This document shows, piece by piece, positions 25,165-33,003 of a DNA stretch of 64,000 nt (its first letter is position 1; each line of letters begins with the position of its first letter). The translations under genes and the position numbers were made by a program. The notes below the pieces were generated by a model, which ran no database searches, was not told the origin of the DNA, and saw only the letters and a program-made list of their open reading frames with translations. The stretch is from Mammaliicoccus vitulinus. Its GTDB lineage: Bacteria; Bacillota; Bacilli; Staphylococcales; Staphylococcaceae. The stretch lies in contig NZ_CP118974.1 of the NCBI RefSeq assembly GCF_029024305.1, positions 496,001 to 560,000 of the forward strand. The letters are read 5' to 3'.

Positions 25165-26109
25165 ATGATTAAAACTTATTACGTCAATTTAAACGATGAA
25201 CTTAAAGAAACAACATCACCGAATGATATAACAGAAGACAAGAAATGGGTTTGGGTGGATTTAAATGAACCTACTAAAGCAGAGTCTGAAGTATTAGTTG
25301 ATTATTTTGATTTTCATCCATTATCAATTGAAGATGCGACACTTGTTCTACAAAGGCCGAAATTTAAACAGTATGATGATTATCAATTTATCGTCTTCCA
25401 TGCTTTAGATTTAAAAACACTTGAATCAGAAGAAGTGGACATATTTATCGGTGATGGTTTTATTGTTACATATCATAAAGTACAATTTGAAGAGATTGAT
25501 GCAATTAGAAGAAAATTGTTCTATCATACAATTCATATAAACGAACCTAAAGATATTTTGTTAAATCTTCTAGATGAAATAGTGGATAATTATTTTCCAT
25601 TTATTTATGATATTGAAGATAAAGTATTTAACTTTGAAGATCGTCATAATGTAGATATTTCAACAAAATCTTTAATTGATGATACTTTCGATTTAAGACA
25701 AGAGTTGTTAATTATTAAAAGAACGGTTCAGCCGATGAAAGATTTAGTCTATCGCATGAGAGAAGGTAAAGTGCTACATCTAAATGAACAACAGTTGTTA
25801 TATATTACGCATATTAACGATCATCTTATAAAGCAAATGGAAATGGTTGATTCTTCTCGAGAGATGACGAGCGATATAAGAGATAATTATATTTCTCTTA
25901 ACTCTTTTAAAATGAATAATATTATGAAAATTTTAACGATATATTCAGTCGTATTTATGCCTTTAACTTTGATTGCAGGGATATATGGTATGAACTTTAA
26001 GAACATGCCTGAGCTTAATTGGCATGATGGTTATTATATTGTGCTTATTATTATGGCTGTAATTGCGTTGATTATGTTAGCCGTTTTTAAAAAGAAAAAA
26101 TGGTTTTAA
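25165..26109 (+). CDS. corA: CorA-family magnesium/cobalt transporter
   Basis: About 314 residues: a cytosolic alpha/beta N-domain, long helices (about 150-250) and two C-terminal transmembrane helices. The signature YGMNF lies at the end of helix 1 and a basic KKKKWF tail closes the protein. It forms pentameric Mg2+ channels in the membrane. ATG 25165 gives the normal family length; the in-frame upstream ATG 25144 has no ribosome site, though the site before 25165 (TTGGTGTG) is weak too. Other divalent metals are possible substrates. Confidence 0.88.
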   Translation: MIKTYYVNLNDELKETTSPNDITEDKKWVWVDLNEPTKAESEVLVDYFDFHPLSIEDATLVLQRPKFKQYDDYQFIVFHALDLKTLESEEVDIFIGDGFIVTYHKVQFEEIDAIRRKLFYHTIHINEPKDILLNLLDEIVDNYFPFIYDIEDKVFNFEDRHNVDISTKSLIDDTFDLRQELLIIKRTVQPMKDLVYRMREGKVLHLNEQQLLYITHINDHLIKQMEMVDSSREMTSDIRDNYISLNSFKMNNIMKILTIYSVVFMPLTLIAGIYGMNFKNMPELNWHDGYYIVLIIMAVIALIMLAVFKKKKWF

Positions 26110-26196
26110 AGATCATTGCAAGAATCTATGTTGATGTTCTGACGTTTAATAGGTAATATGTAACATAAATATAAACTTAGAAAGTGAGTGGGGTCA

Positions 26197-27066
26197 TTGA
26201 AACTTCTTGGAGCGATTGAAGCGGGCGGAACAAAATTTGTATGTGCAGTAGGGGATGACAGTCTATCTGTTATAGAGCGTGTTTCTATTCCAACGACTGT
26301 ACCAACTGAAACAATGCCGAAAGTTATAGAGTTCTTTAAAAAGCATGATATCGCTAGTATTGGAATTGGTTCATTTGGTCCAATAGATATTAATAAAGAA
26401 TCAGATACATATGGTTTTATAACTTCCACACCTAAAACAGCATGGAAAAATTATGATTTTGTAGGGACAATTAAAAAGGTATTTGATGTTCCTGTTGCTT
26501 TTACGACAGATGTAAACACATCATTATACGGTGAGTTCAAAAAAGGTATAGCTAAAGATGTTAATTCAGCTGTGTATTATACAATTGGTACCGGTATCGG
26601 TGGTGGTGCTATGGTAGGCGGTAAATTTGTGCAAGGGTTGAGTCATCCAGAAATGGGACATATGTCTGTGAAAATACATGAAGATGATCATGATTTTGCA
26701 GGTAATTGCCCGTTTCATGCTACTTGTTTAGAAGGCTTAGCATCTGGTCCAGCTATTGAAAAAAGAGCAGGAATATCTGCAAAAGATATTAAAGAAGATT
26801 CAAACGATTGGAATATTGTTGCTTACTATATCGCTCAAGCTGCATTGAATACAGCGCTCATGTTATCTCCTGAAAAAATTATATTCGGAGGAGGCGTCAT
26901 GCATCAAACGCATTTATTGCAAAAAGTACATGCACAATTTGAGGCGCTAAATAACAACTATATTGCATTACCACCAGCAGAAAAGTATATTGTTAAGCCA
27001 AGTTTGAATGATGATCAAGGTATAATAGGTTGTTTAGCTTTAGCGCAAAATGAAATTAAAGAATAA
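26197..27066 (+). CDS. ROK-family fructokinase
   Basis: About 289 residues: GAIEAGGTKF phosphate loop at the N-terminus, IGTGIGGGAMVGGKF, and the zinc-binding block GNCPFHATCLEGLASGPA near residue 170 that marks bacterial ROK fructokinases (GmuE/ScrK-like). It phosphorylates fructose, or a related hexose, to the 6-phosphate. I prefer TTG 26197 (protein begins MKLLGAIEAGG) over GTG 26188. No sugar transporter is adjacent. The GNAT gene follows 14 bases later. Confidence 0.87.
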   Translation: MKLLGAIEAGGTKFVCAVGDDSLSVIERVSIPTTVPTETMPKVIEFFKKHDIASIGIGSFGPIDINKESDTYGFITSTPKTAWKNYDFVGTIKKVFDVPVAFTTDVNTSLYGEFKKGIAKDVNSAVYYTIGTGIGGGAMVGGKFVQGLSHPEMGHMSVKIHEDDHDFAGNCPFHATCLEGLASGPAIEKRAGISAKDIKEDSNDWNIVAYYIAQAALNTALMLSPEKIIFGGGVMHQTHLLQKVHAQFEALNNNYIALPPAEKYIVKPSLNDDQGIIGCLALAQNEIKE

Positions 27067-27080
27067 AGTAGGTGTATCGT

Positions 27081-27647
27081 ATGGATTTGTTCGTGATATT
27101 AGGTGAACACCAAACAATGGAAACAGAAAGACTTATATTGAGGCCAGTGAGTTTAAACGATACAGCATCACTTTATGAATATGCGTCGAATATAGAAAAT
27201 ACTTCTCATGTGTATCCAACACATTTATCAACAGAAGAAACAAAAGAAGTCATAGCAAATTATTATTTAAAAGCACCACTTGGTAAATATGGAATAGTTT
27301 TAAAAGAGGAAAATAAATTAATAGGTACAATTGATTTAAGAATTGAGCCTGCACATAAAAGAGGGGAAATAGGTTATGTGCTTAATTTAAATTATGCTGG
27401 TAAAGGTTATATGACAGAAGCGGGATTACAGTTATTACACTTAGCTTTTGATAAATTAAAATTAAATCAAGTAAAAGCTTTACATAGCACCATTAACCCT
27501 AAATCAGGACAAGTTATGAAACGATTAGGTATGAAAAAAATAGGTGTCATGCCTAAAAATAGAATTCATAAAGAAAAAATAGTAGACGACGCAATATATG
27601 TGATGACTAACACTGAATATGAAGAAATGAAAAAAGCAGCTCATTAA
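27081..27647 (+). CDS. GNAT acetyltransferase, RimJ/RimL-like
   Basis: About 188 residues: METERLILRPVSLNDTASLY start of the RimJ/RimL subgroup, IGYVLNLNYAGKGYMTEAG acetyl-CoA site near residue 105, and KSGQVMKRLGMKKIGVM near the C-terminus. It probably acetylates an N-terminal or small-molecule amine. ATG 27081 is set by GTAGGTG upstream. Its last codons lie inside the terminator hairpin shared with the convergent small gene. Confidence 0.82.
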   Translation: MDLFVILGEHQTMETERLILRPVSLNDTASLYEYASNIENTSHVYPTHLSTEETKEVIANYYLKAPLGKYGIVLKEENKLIGTIDLRIEPAHKRGEIGYVLNLNYAGKGYMTEAGLQLLHLAFDKLKLNQVKALHSTINPKSGQVMKRLGMKKIGVMPKNRIHKEKIVDDAIYVMTNTEYEEMKKAAH

Positions 27648-27658
27648 GCTGCTTTTTT
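27630..27658. terminator. Bidirectional terminator overlapping two stop codons
   Basis: AAAAAGCAGCT / AGCTGCTTTTT with A and T runs on the two sides. It spans the stop codons of the GNAT gene (+) and the small membrane protein gene (-), so both encode KKAA near their ends. Confidence 0.85.
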
Positions 27659-27826
27659 CATTTTAGTGAGTACTTTTAATCCATATGAGAATATGCCATA
27701 ACCTACTAAAGAGCTAGGTAACCATGACTTTGTTAAAGAGATATCTTTATTCTTGTTGAATAACGTATAGGGTACTAACGTCGATATTAAGTAAAGTACT
27801 AGAACTTTTTGATAACGTTTGTTCAT
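27644..27826 (-). CDS. Small hypothetical membrane protein, about 60 residues
   Basis: The protein starts MNKRYQKVLVLYLISTLVPY, a basic N-terminus and a hydrophobic segment, with a second weaker hydrophobic stretch (LPSSLVGYGIFSYGLKVL) and a basic tail. ATG 27826 has a GTGAGGTG ribosome site at proper spacing, which with the shared terminator argues for a real gene. Family not recognised. Confidence 0.6.
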   Translation of the reverse strand: MNKRYQKVLVLYLISTLVPYTLFNKNKDISLTKSWLPSSLVGYGIFSYGLKVLTKMKKAA

Positions 27827-27910
27827 CTTAAACACCTCACTTTGTTACTTCAATTATAATACTTTTTTTATGAGTCGTATTATAATATTATTACAAAATT
27901 AGAACATTCA

Positions 27911-28513
27911 TTATTCAAATTTTGCAAATGATGAAGCGGGCAATCGAGATGCTCTTTCATTAGTCATTTCACCTTTACCAATTGTCATGAGCATTGCTGG
28001 TATGAAGTTGTCTTCAATATTAAAAGCGTCTATTACAGATTGTTTGTCAAAACCAATCATAGGACATGTTGCATATCCAGCATCTTCACTCACTAACATT
28101 AAACTCATCGCAAATAAAGATGCACCTCGTACAGCTTCATCTCGCTTGTTTGTCTCACTTTCAAAGAAACGATTAACAGTTTCAATTAAACCTTCTCTTT
28201 TTTCAGCTGGGATATGTTCATGTTCAATCCAGTCATCAGCTACATCTCCAATTGTTTCATGTGCATTCAAATCTCCTAAGATGATAAATGTTGCGCTAGC
28301 TTCTTTTATTTTAATTTGTTTATTAGCTGCATGATATAATTTTTCTTTAGATTCATCAGTATCTACAACAATTACTTTCCACTGTTGTAAGTTCCAAGCT
28401 GATGGTGATAGTGCAGCTTTGTCTAATAAATTATAAATGGTTTCTCTATCTAAATGATATTGCTCATAAGATTTTACTGAGCGTCTATTCTCTAACACTT
28501 TCGTTAATTCCAT
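27911..28513 (-). CDS. Nitroreductase-family oxidoreductase
   Basis: 200 residues with the FMN-binding N-terminus LENRRSVKSYEQYHLDRETI, LSPSAWNLQQWKVIVV, and the late YATCPMIGFDKQSV segment. These flavoenzymes reduce quinones, nitro compounds or flavin with NAD(P)H; the YodC/YdgI-like subgroup is the closest by pattern. AAGGAGTGGG ribosome site. Single gene. Confidence 0.87.
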   Translation of the reverse strand: MELTKVLENRRSVKSYEQYHLDRETIYNLLDKAALSPSAWNLQQWKVIVVDTDESKEKLYHAANKQIKIKEASATFIILGDLNAHETIGDVADDWIEHEHIPAEKREGLIETVNRFFESETNKRDEAVRGASLFAMSLMLVSEDAGYATCPMIGFDKQSVIDAFNIEDNFIPAMLMTIGKGEMTNERASRLPASSFAKFE

Positions 28514-28710
28514 TATTTTCCCACTCCTTATACTTCGATATTATTATGTTCATATAAAAAAGTGATAAATACAAATTTTCTGCTTATTTGCAAAAAATAA
28601 ATAAGGGAGTCATTTTAATATAATTTATAAAGGTATATTTGTTACAATATAAGTAATAAGAGATTTTTTTATTGTTGTATGATAGTTTATTGACTAAAGG
28701 AGCGGTGCAC

Positions 28711-29427
28711 ATGATAGATATTCACAATCATTTATTATATGTATTAGATGATGGTCCATTAGATGCTGAAAGTATGCTTGAGTTAGCACGTGAAGCTGAA
28801 AAAATAGGAATAACTGATTTAGTTGCAACACCTCACTATATCAAACATCGTTTTAAAAATAGTGCAGACATCGTCACAGCAAGAACAGAAGAAGTACAAG
28901 CGATACTAAATGACAATGGAATTGATATAAAAGTGTATCCTAGCCAGGAAATTCATATGTTTGGTAATGAGTTAGCTGGATTGAAATCAGGAGAATTGTT
29001 ACCTATTACTGAAGGATCAAGATATGTATTAATTGAATTTCCATTCTTTTCAGTTCCAGACTTTGCGAATAAAACATTTGACCAATTGTTCGATGCAGGT
29101 TATCGTCCTTTGTTAGCCCATCCAGAACGTATTATTCCTATACAAGATAATCCTCAAATTTTATTTGATTTAATCGAAAGAGGTGCACTTTGCCAAGTAA
29201 CGGCAGGTTCTTTAGTCGATAAATATGGTGAAGACGCTAAAAGAATTGCTGATTATTTATTAGATCAAGATGCTATTCATATTGTGGGAAGTGATGCACA
29301 TAACACTTCAAATAGAAATTTTCATATAAAAGAGGCATATGATTATATTGAACGTACTAAAGGAATCGATAAAGTAAATCAATTAAAAGAAAATGCTCGA
29401 AAAGTGCTAAATAACGAAAATATTTAA
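28711..29427 (+). CDS. PHP-domain tyrosine phosphatase, CpsB/CapC/YwqE-like
   Basis: About 239 residues with the PHP metal-site motifs in order: MIDIHNHLLYVLDDGP, ATPHYIKHRF, a SQEIHMFGNEL segment, LLAHPERI and VGSDAHNTSNR. The family dephosphorylates bacterial tyrosine kinases that control capsule export. Here no BY-kinase, modulator or capsule gene is in view, so it is an orphan in this window. ATG 28711 is placed by AAAGGAGCGG; the longer TTG frame at 28672 has no such site. The mirrored hairpin follows two bases after the stop. Confidence 0.88.
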   Translation: MIDIHNHLLYVLDDGPLDAESMLELAREAEKIGITDLVATPHYIKHRFKNSADIVTARTEEVQAILNDNGIDIKVYPSQEIHMFGNELAGLKSGELLPITEGSRYVLIEFPFFSVPDFANKTFDQLFDAGYRPLLAHPERIIPIQDNPQILFDLIERGALCQVTAGSLVDKYGEDAKRIADYLLDQDAIHIVGSDAHNTSNRNFHIKEAYDYIERTKGIDKVNQLKENARKVLNNENI

Positions 29428-29428
29428 T

Positions 29429-29510
29429 AAAAATAACAACTCATTTCTAGCTGAATAAATCAGTGAAATGAGTTGTTATTTATTTTGAGCTGGAATTTAT
29501 GTCTCATCTT
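29429..29510. terminator. Hairpin (AACAACTCATTTC stem), copy 2, with preface on the minus strand
   Basis: The hairpin from 29429 to 29476 is identical to that at 15308-15353. The preface (GAGACATAAATTCCAGC then TCAAAATAAA) lies on its right and reads on the minus strand, so the loop is inverted with respect to the preface when the two loci are compared. Confidence 0.85.
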
Positions 29511-29534
29511 TTTATAATTGGATGACGTCGGGGT

Positions 29535-29698
29535 CTGAATGTTGCTTGTTTAGCCAGTCTTGCAACATTCAGGCGTTCTATGTTGCTTGTTTGATGAGTC
29601 TTGCAACATTCAGGCTTTCTATGTTGCTTGTTTAGCCAGTCTTGCAACATACAGACGTTCTATGTTGCTTGTTTGGTAAGTCTTGCAACATACAGCAT
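29535..29698 (+). repeat. 41-bp tandem repeat array C, 4 copies
   Basis: Unit starts at 29535, 29576, 29617 and 29658, all 41 bases apart, same unit and orientation as array A. The first copy is truncated at its left end. It leads through the ACTTAAAAGAACAAACG spacer to the palindromic element. No gene is supported between 29428 and 29875. Confidence 0.95.
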
Positions 29699-29746
29699 GT
29701 ACTTAAAAGAACAAACGAAAAAATATAAGAAAAATGAATATTCCTT

Positions 29747-29843
29747 ACGATTTTGTGAAGTGCTGACGCCCGGGGGAATAGTATGAGCGAGAGACTACAG
29801 GCTCGAGCCATACCCCTAGGCAAGCATACACGAACAAAATCGT
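29747..29843 (+). repeat. ~97-bp palindromic element, copy 5 (forward)
   Basis: Full copy with TGACGCCCGGGGGAATAG. The right arm has CATACACGAACAAAATCGT in place of the usual GCATGCACTTTCAAAATCG. It lies 33 bases beyond the stop of the minus-strand MFS gene and may act as its terminator region. Confidence 0.9.
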
Positions 29844-29875
29844 AGATTTCATAAAAATCCCAACTTCTTTATTGA

Positions 29876-31069
29876 TTAACAAGTTGTTTGAAGCGATTCA
29901 GTTGTTTCATTTTTATTGACGACAAACATTAATATACTCGCCATCATAACCATTATGAATGCAAAGTAAGGTGTGAAAGATAAAGAAAAATGATTTAATA
30001 TAAATCCACCGATAACTGAGCCTAGTGTAATACCAACATTAAATGCAGATATGTTTAAACTAGATGCAAAATTGACTGTCTCTTTACTATTTCTCTCCGC
30101 AAATAATACGACGATGAGTTGTAGACCAGGTACGTTCATAAAAGCAAACAGCCCCATTAATAAAATACTTACTAATCCAACAGCATGGAAGTGAAGTGTG
30201 AAACCTACAAGCAATAGTGTGAAAGCTTGCAGTAAGAAAATGATGGTTAATGCTTTAGTAGGCGCATGATTCGTTAATTTACCCCCTAAAGTATTACCAA
30301 TCGCAACCACAACTCCATATAAAATTAAAATGAGCACGATACTGTTCGTTTCATAACCTAAAATATGAGTGAGAATTTCAGTTAAATATGTGTAGACTAC
30401 AAAAGTCCCACCATAGCCTAGTGCAGTTATTAAATAAATAATCATAAGTGGTTTGTTCTTAAATACTGCAAGTTGTTTTTTGATAGGTGCTTGTTTGTAT
30501 TCAGTTAAATTTTTAGGGACAAATGATATATTTGCGATTAAACTGATGAGTCCAATAATAGCAATTGTATAAAATGACATTTCATATCCATAATGTTGGC
30601 CGACCCATGTACCGAATGGGACACCAGTTATTGTAGCGACTGTTAAACCTGTGAACATAAGCGCAATTGCACTAGAACGTTTATGTGGCGGTACTAAATC
30701 TGCTGCTATAGTTGTAGCAATCGACATAAACACACCATGAGAGAAAGCGCTGAGAACTCTCATTGCTAATAATAAAGTAAATGATGTAGCCATTCCTGCA
30801 CATACATTAGCGATTATAAAAACAATCATGATAAGTATGAGCACTTTTTTTCTTTTCATATTATTCGTTAAAGGCGTTAAAATAGGCGCACCTACAGTAA
30901 CTCCAATAGCATATAAAGATACAGTTAATCCTGCTAGAGATATTGTGACGTCAAAAGCGTCTTTTATTAAAGGTAATAAGCCAACACTGATGAATTCAGT
31001 AGAACCTATAGCAAAAGCAGATATAGCAAGTGAGATAAGAGCAAGTTGATTTGAAAATTTATTCTTCAT
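29876..31069 (-). CDS. MFS exporter, DHA1 family (AraJ/YdhP-like)
   Basis: 397 residues, twelve helices. Features are AIGSTEFISVGLLPLI in helix 1, motif A-like PLTNNMKRKK, and motif C-like FTGLTVATITGVPFGTW. This combination is typical of the drug:H+ antiporter subgroup often called arabinose efflux permeases or CmlR-like exporters. Substrate unknown. It is divergent from an HxlR-family regulator across a 118-bp region with a dyad, so it is probably induced by that regulator's signal. Confidence 0.85.
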   Translation of the reverse strand: MKNKFSNQLALISLAISAFAIGSTEFISVGLLPLIKDAFDVTISLAGLTVSLYAIGVTVGAPILTPLTNNMKRKKVLILIMIVFIIANVCAGMATSFTLLLAMRVLSAFSHGVFMSIATTIAADLVPPHKRSSAIALMFTGLTVATITGVPFGTWVGQHYGYEMSFYTIAIIGLISLIANISFVPKNLTEYKQAPIKKQLAVFKNKPLMIIYLITALGYGGTFVVYTYLTEILTHILGYETNSIVLILILYGVVVAIGNTLGGKLTNHAPTKALTIIFLLQAFTLLLVGFTLHFHAVGLVSILLMGLFAFMNVPGLQLIVVLFAERNSKETVNFASSLNISAFNVGITLGSVIGGFILNHFSLSFTPYFAFIMVMMASILMFVVNKNETTESLQTTC

Positions 31070-31154
31070 TTTTAAGTTCCTTCCTTTGTTCTAAGATATG
31101 TGTTATTTTAAGACGTAAGTAAACAAATAGGAAGTACGCACTTTAAAGTCATAT

Positions 31155-31172
31155 AGGTACCGAAAAGTACCT
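31155..31172. promoter_or_regulatory. Candidate HxlR operator
   Basis: Perfect AGGTAC-N6-GTACCT dyad just before the HxlR ribosome site. A second short dyad AAGT-ACGC-ACTT lies about 20 bp upstream. Confidence 0.55.
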
Positions 31173-31187
31173 TAAGGAGGAAATCAC

Positions 31188-31559
31188 ATGGAAGTAACAG
31201 AATATAATATCGGTGTAGAAGCGACAATAGATGTAATTGGAGGTAAGTGGAAACCCGTTATATTATGTCATTTAAAACACGGAACAATGAGAACATCTGA
31301 GCTTAAAAAAGCTATTCCGCATATAACACAAAAAATGCTAACACAACAATTAAGAGAACTAGAGAAAGATGGCATTATTAATCGCATCGTCTATCAACAA
31401 GTACCACCAAAAGTAGAATATGAAATATCTGAATATGGTAGTTCTTTAAATGATTTATTAGAACACCTATGTAAATGGGGAGAGTTTCATATTAAAAAAA
31501 GAAAAGAAGACGGAGAATTAATAGAGTTAGATTCAGTAGAATTTATCGATCAAGCTTAA
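31188..31559 (+). CDS. HxlR-family transcriptional regulator
   Basis: 123 residues: VEATIDVIGGKWKPVILCHL near the N-terminus, the recognition helix region ITQKMLTQQLRELEKDGII and the wing VPPKVEYEISEYG. Many HxlR proteins sense quinones or oxidants through a Cys just before this block. Here that position reads NIGVEA, so the common N-terminal Cys is absent, although Cys at about 27 and 93 remain. Divergent from the MFS exporter, its likely target. AAGGAGG ribosome site. Confidence 0.87.
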   Translation: MEVTEYNIGVEATIDVIGGKWKPVILCHLKHGTMRTSELKKAIPHITQKMLTQQLRELEKDGIINRIVYQQVPPKVEYEISEYGSSLNDLLEHLCKWGEFHIKKRKEDGELIELDSVEFIDQA

Positions 31560-31579
31560 AGATTTTATAATGATATTAA

Positions 31580-31619
31580 AAAGAGCGTAAATTCTTATTT
31601 TTCGATGAATTTACGCTCT
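31580..31619. terminator. Terminator hairpin with AGAGCGTAAATTC stem, copy 2
   Basis: AGAGCGTAAATTC / GAATTTACGCTCT with a 12-nt loop, between the convergent HxlR and iadA genes. Same family as 4425 and 46423. Confidence 0.85.
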
Positions 31620-31649
31620 GTCTATATATGATAAATTGGTATTTTAATT

Positions 31650-32795
31650 TTATTCAAACATACCTTTTCTAATGACTTTATAATCAGCTAACATTATTTT
31701 CCCTTTGGCCATGACATCTTTAATTTCGTATTTATTTGTATCTATTACTAAAATATCTGCATCATAATTTTCTACTATACGTCCTTTATGGTGCAATGTT
31801 AATACTTTTGCAACATTAGAAGTAAACAATGGTATGATGTCTTCCCAATTTTTATATTGAGCTAATAAATTAAATAGTTGGTTTGTTAACGTGCTACATT
31901 TGGCGACGTCATATCCTACGAGTTTATTTTTCTTACCAAATTTAGGTAGACTTCCGTGACCGTCTGAAGATACTGTAAGTCTGCCCATATCTCCATTATG
32001 AGATTGATAGTATTCTACACATTCTACTGTATTGACATCTGCAGTTAAATCAACATATACGCCTTTTTTACTTAGCTTGATTCCTTCATCAAGTAAATCG
32101 AATCCTTTATCAAAATGTGTGACGTAGATTTTATTTGGTTTAACATCGTAATTTTCAAGTAGCTCGTGAATTTGTTTTAATTTATGTTTACCAGTTCCAA
32201 TATGGAAGTGGGTAACACCTGCTTTAGCACCTAACATTCCTCCGACAGTAGTCTCTGCTATAACCTTAGCAAGTTCTTCTGTATTTGGAATGGATGATCT
32301 GAAATCATTAATCGCTATTTCTCCTGTGCCTATTACTTTATCGATTAATAATAAGTCTCCTTTAATTGAACCTGTAATAGTTGTAACAGGGAGATGATAG
32401 TTTCCAGTATACATATATGTAGAGATGCCTTCCGCTTCCAGTGCTTTAGCTTTAGAGTATAGATTCGTTAATGTTCGTGATAATCCATCTGTCCCAATTA
32501 AACCAACAACACTTGTTATGCCACTTTTAATAAGTTCGGATAAATTAACTTCAGGTGTACGCGTTATGTAACCTGCTTCTCCGCCACCCCCAAGTAAATG
32601 TATATGTGGGTCTATAATTCCAGGAATAACTAAATGTCCTTCAGCGTCGATAATATTTAAATTGGGATCAAGTTGTTTTAATAGTTCGATATCGATATCA
32701 CCTATTTTGATGATTTTTTTACCTTGAATGAGTATGGATTGTTGGCCGATATTTTTTGGTGAAAATACTTCGCCGTTTTTTATAATCGTAAACAT
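31650..32795 (-). CDS. iadA: Isoaspartyl dipeptidase (beta-aspartyl peptidase)
   Basis: About 381 residues. Amidohydrolase motifs: IIDPHIHLLGGGGEAG (two His and the substrate-binding Glu), TGNYHLP, VTHFHIGTG, VTHFDKG and VSSDGHGSLP. It removes isoAsp-containing dipeptides left by protein damage. The position of the carbamylated Lys in the E. coli enzyme (IGVKCAISDHRS, from memory) reads IGTGEIAINDFRS here. A Glu near residue 159 may therefore bridge the metals, as reported for a second IadA type. ATG 32795 has AGGAGGGG upstream; the longer frame to 32816 does not. Confidence 0.9.
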   Translation of the reverse strand: MFTIIKNGEVFSPKNIGQQSILIQGKKIIKIGDIDIELLKQLDPNLNIIDAEGHLVIPGIIDPHIHLLGGGGEAGYITRTPEVNLSELIKSGITSVVGLIGTDGLSRTLTNLYSKAKALEAEGISTYMYTGNYHLPVTTITGSIKGDLLLIDKVIGTGEIAINDFRSSIPNTEELAKVIAETTVGGMLGAKAGVTHFHIGTGKHKLKQIHELLENYDVKPNKIYVTHFDKGFDLLDEGIKLSKKGVYVDLTADVNTVECVEYYQSHNGDMGRLTVSSDGHGSLPKFGKKNKLVGYDVAKCSTLTNQLFNLLAQYKNWEDIIPLFTSNVAKVLTLHHKGRIVENYDADILVIDTNKYEIKDVMAKGKIMLADYKVIRKGMFE

Positions 32796-32895
32796 AATTC
32801 CCCTCCTGTAAAGCATCGTTGTTTCATATTCTAAATTAATTTGAGTATGAAAGCAAAATGTAGTGAACTTATTTAATAAAGTGCGATATTTGATA

Positions 32896-32912
32896 TGTAA
32901 TATAAATGTAAT
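32896..32912 (+). promoter_or_regulatory. Candidate WalR box upstream of aur
   Basis: TGTAAT-ATAAA-TGTAAT, an exact fit to TGTWAH-N5-TGTWAH. It ends 20 bp before the predicted -35, a good position for an activator. Chance matches are expected at about one per window. Confidence 0.5.
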
Positions 32913-32932
32913 ATAAAATTACACTTTTTATC

Positions 32933-32961
32933 GTGACTTTACCTCTTTTAGTATATATAAT
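32933..32961 (+). promoter_or_regulatory. Probable promoter of aur
   Basis: GTGACT at 32933, 17-bp spacer and a perfect TATAAT at 32956-32961, about 42 bp before the start. The poor -35 suits an activator-dependent promoter. Confidence 0.6.
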
Positions 32962-33003
32962 TAAATTGTACTTATTCGAAAAATATATATAGGGGTGGAG
33001 TTT

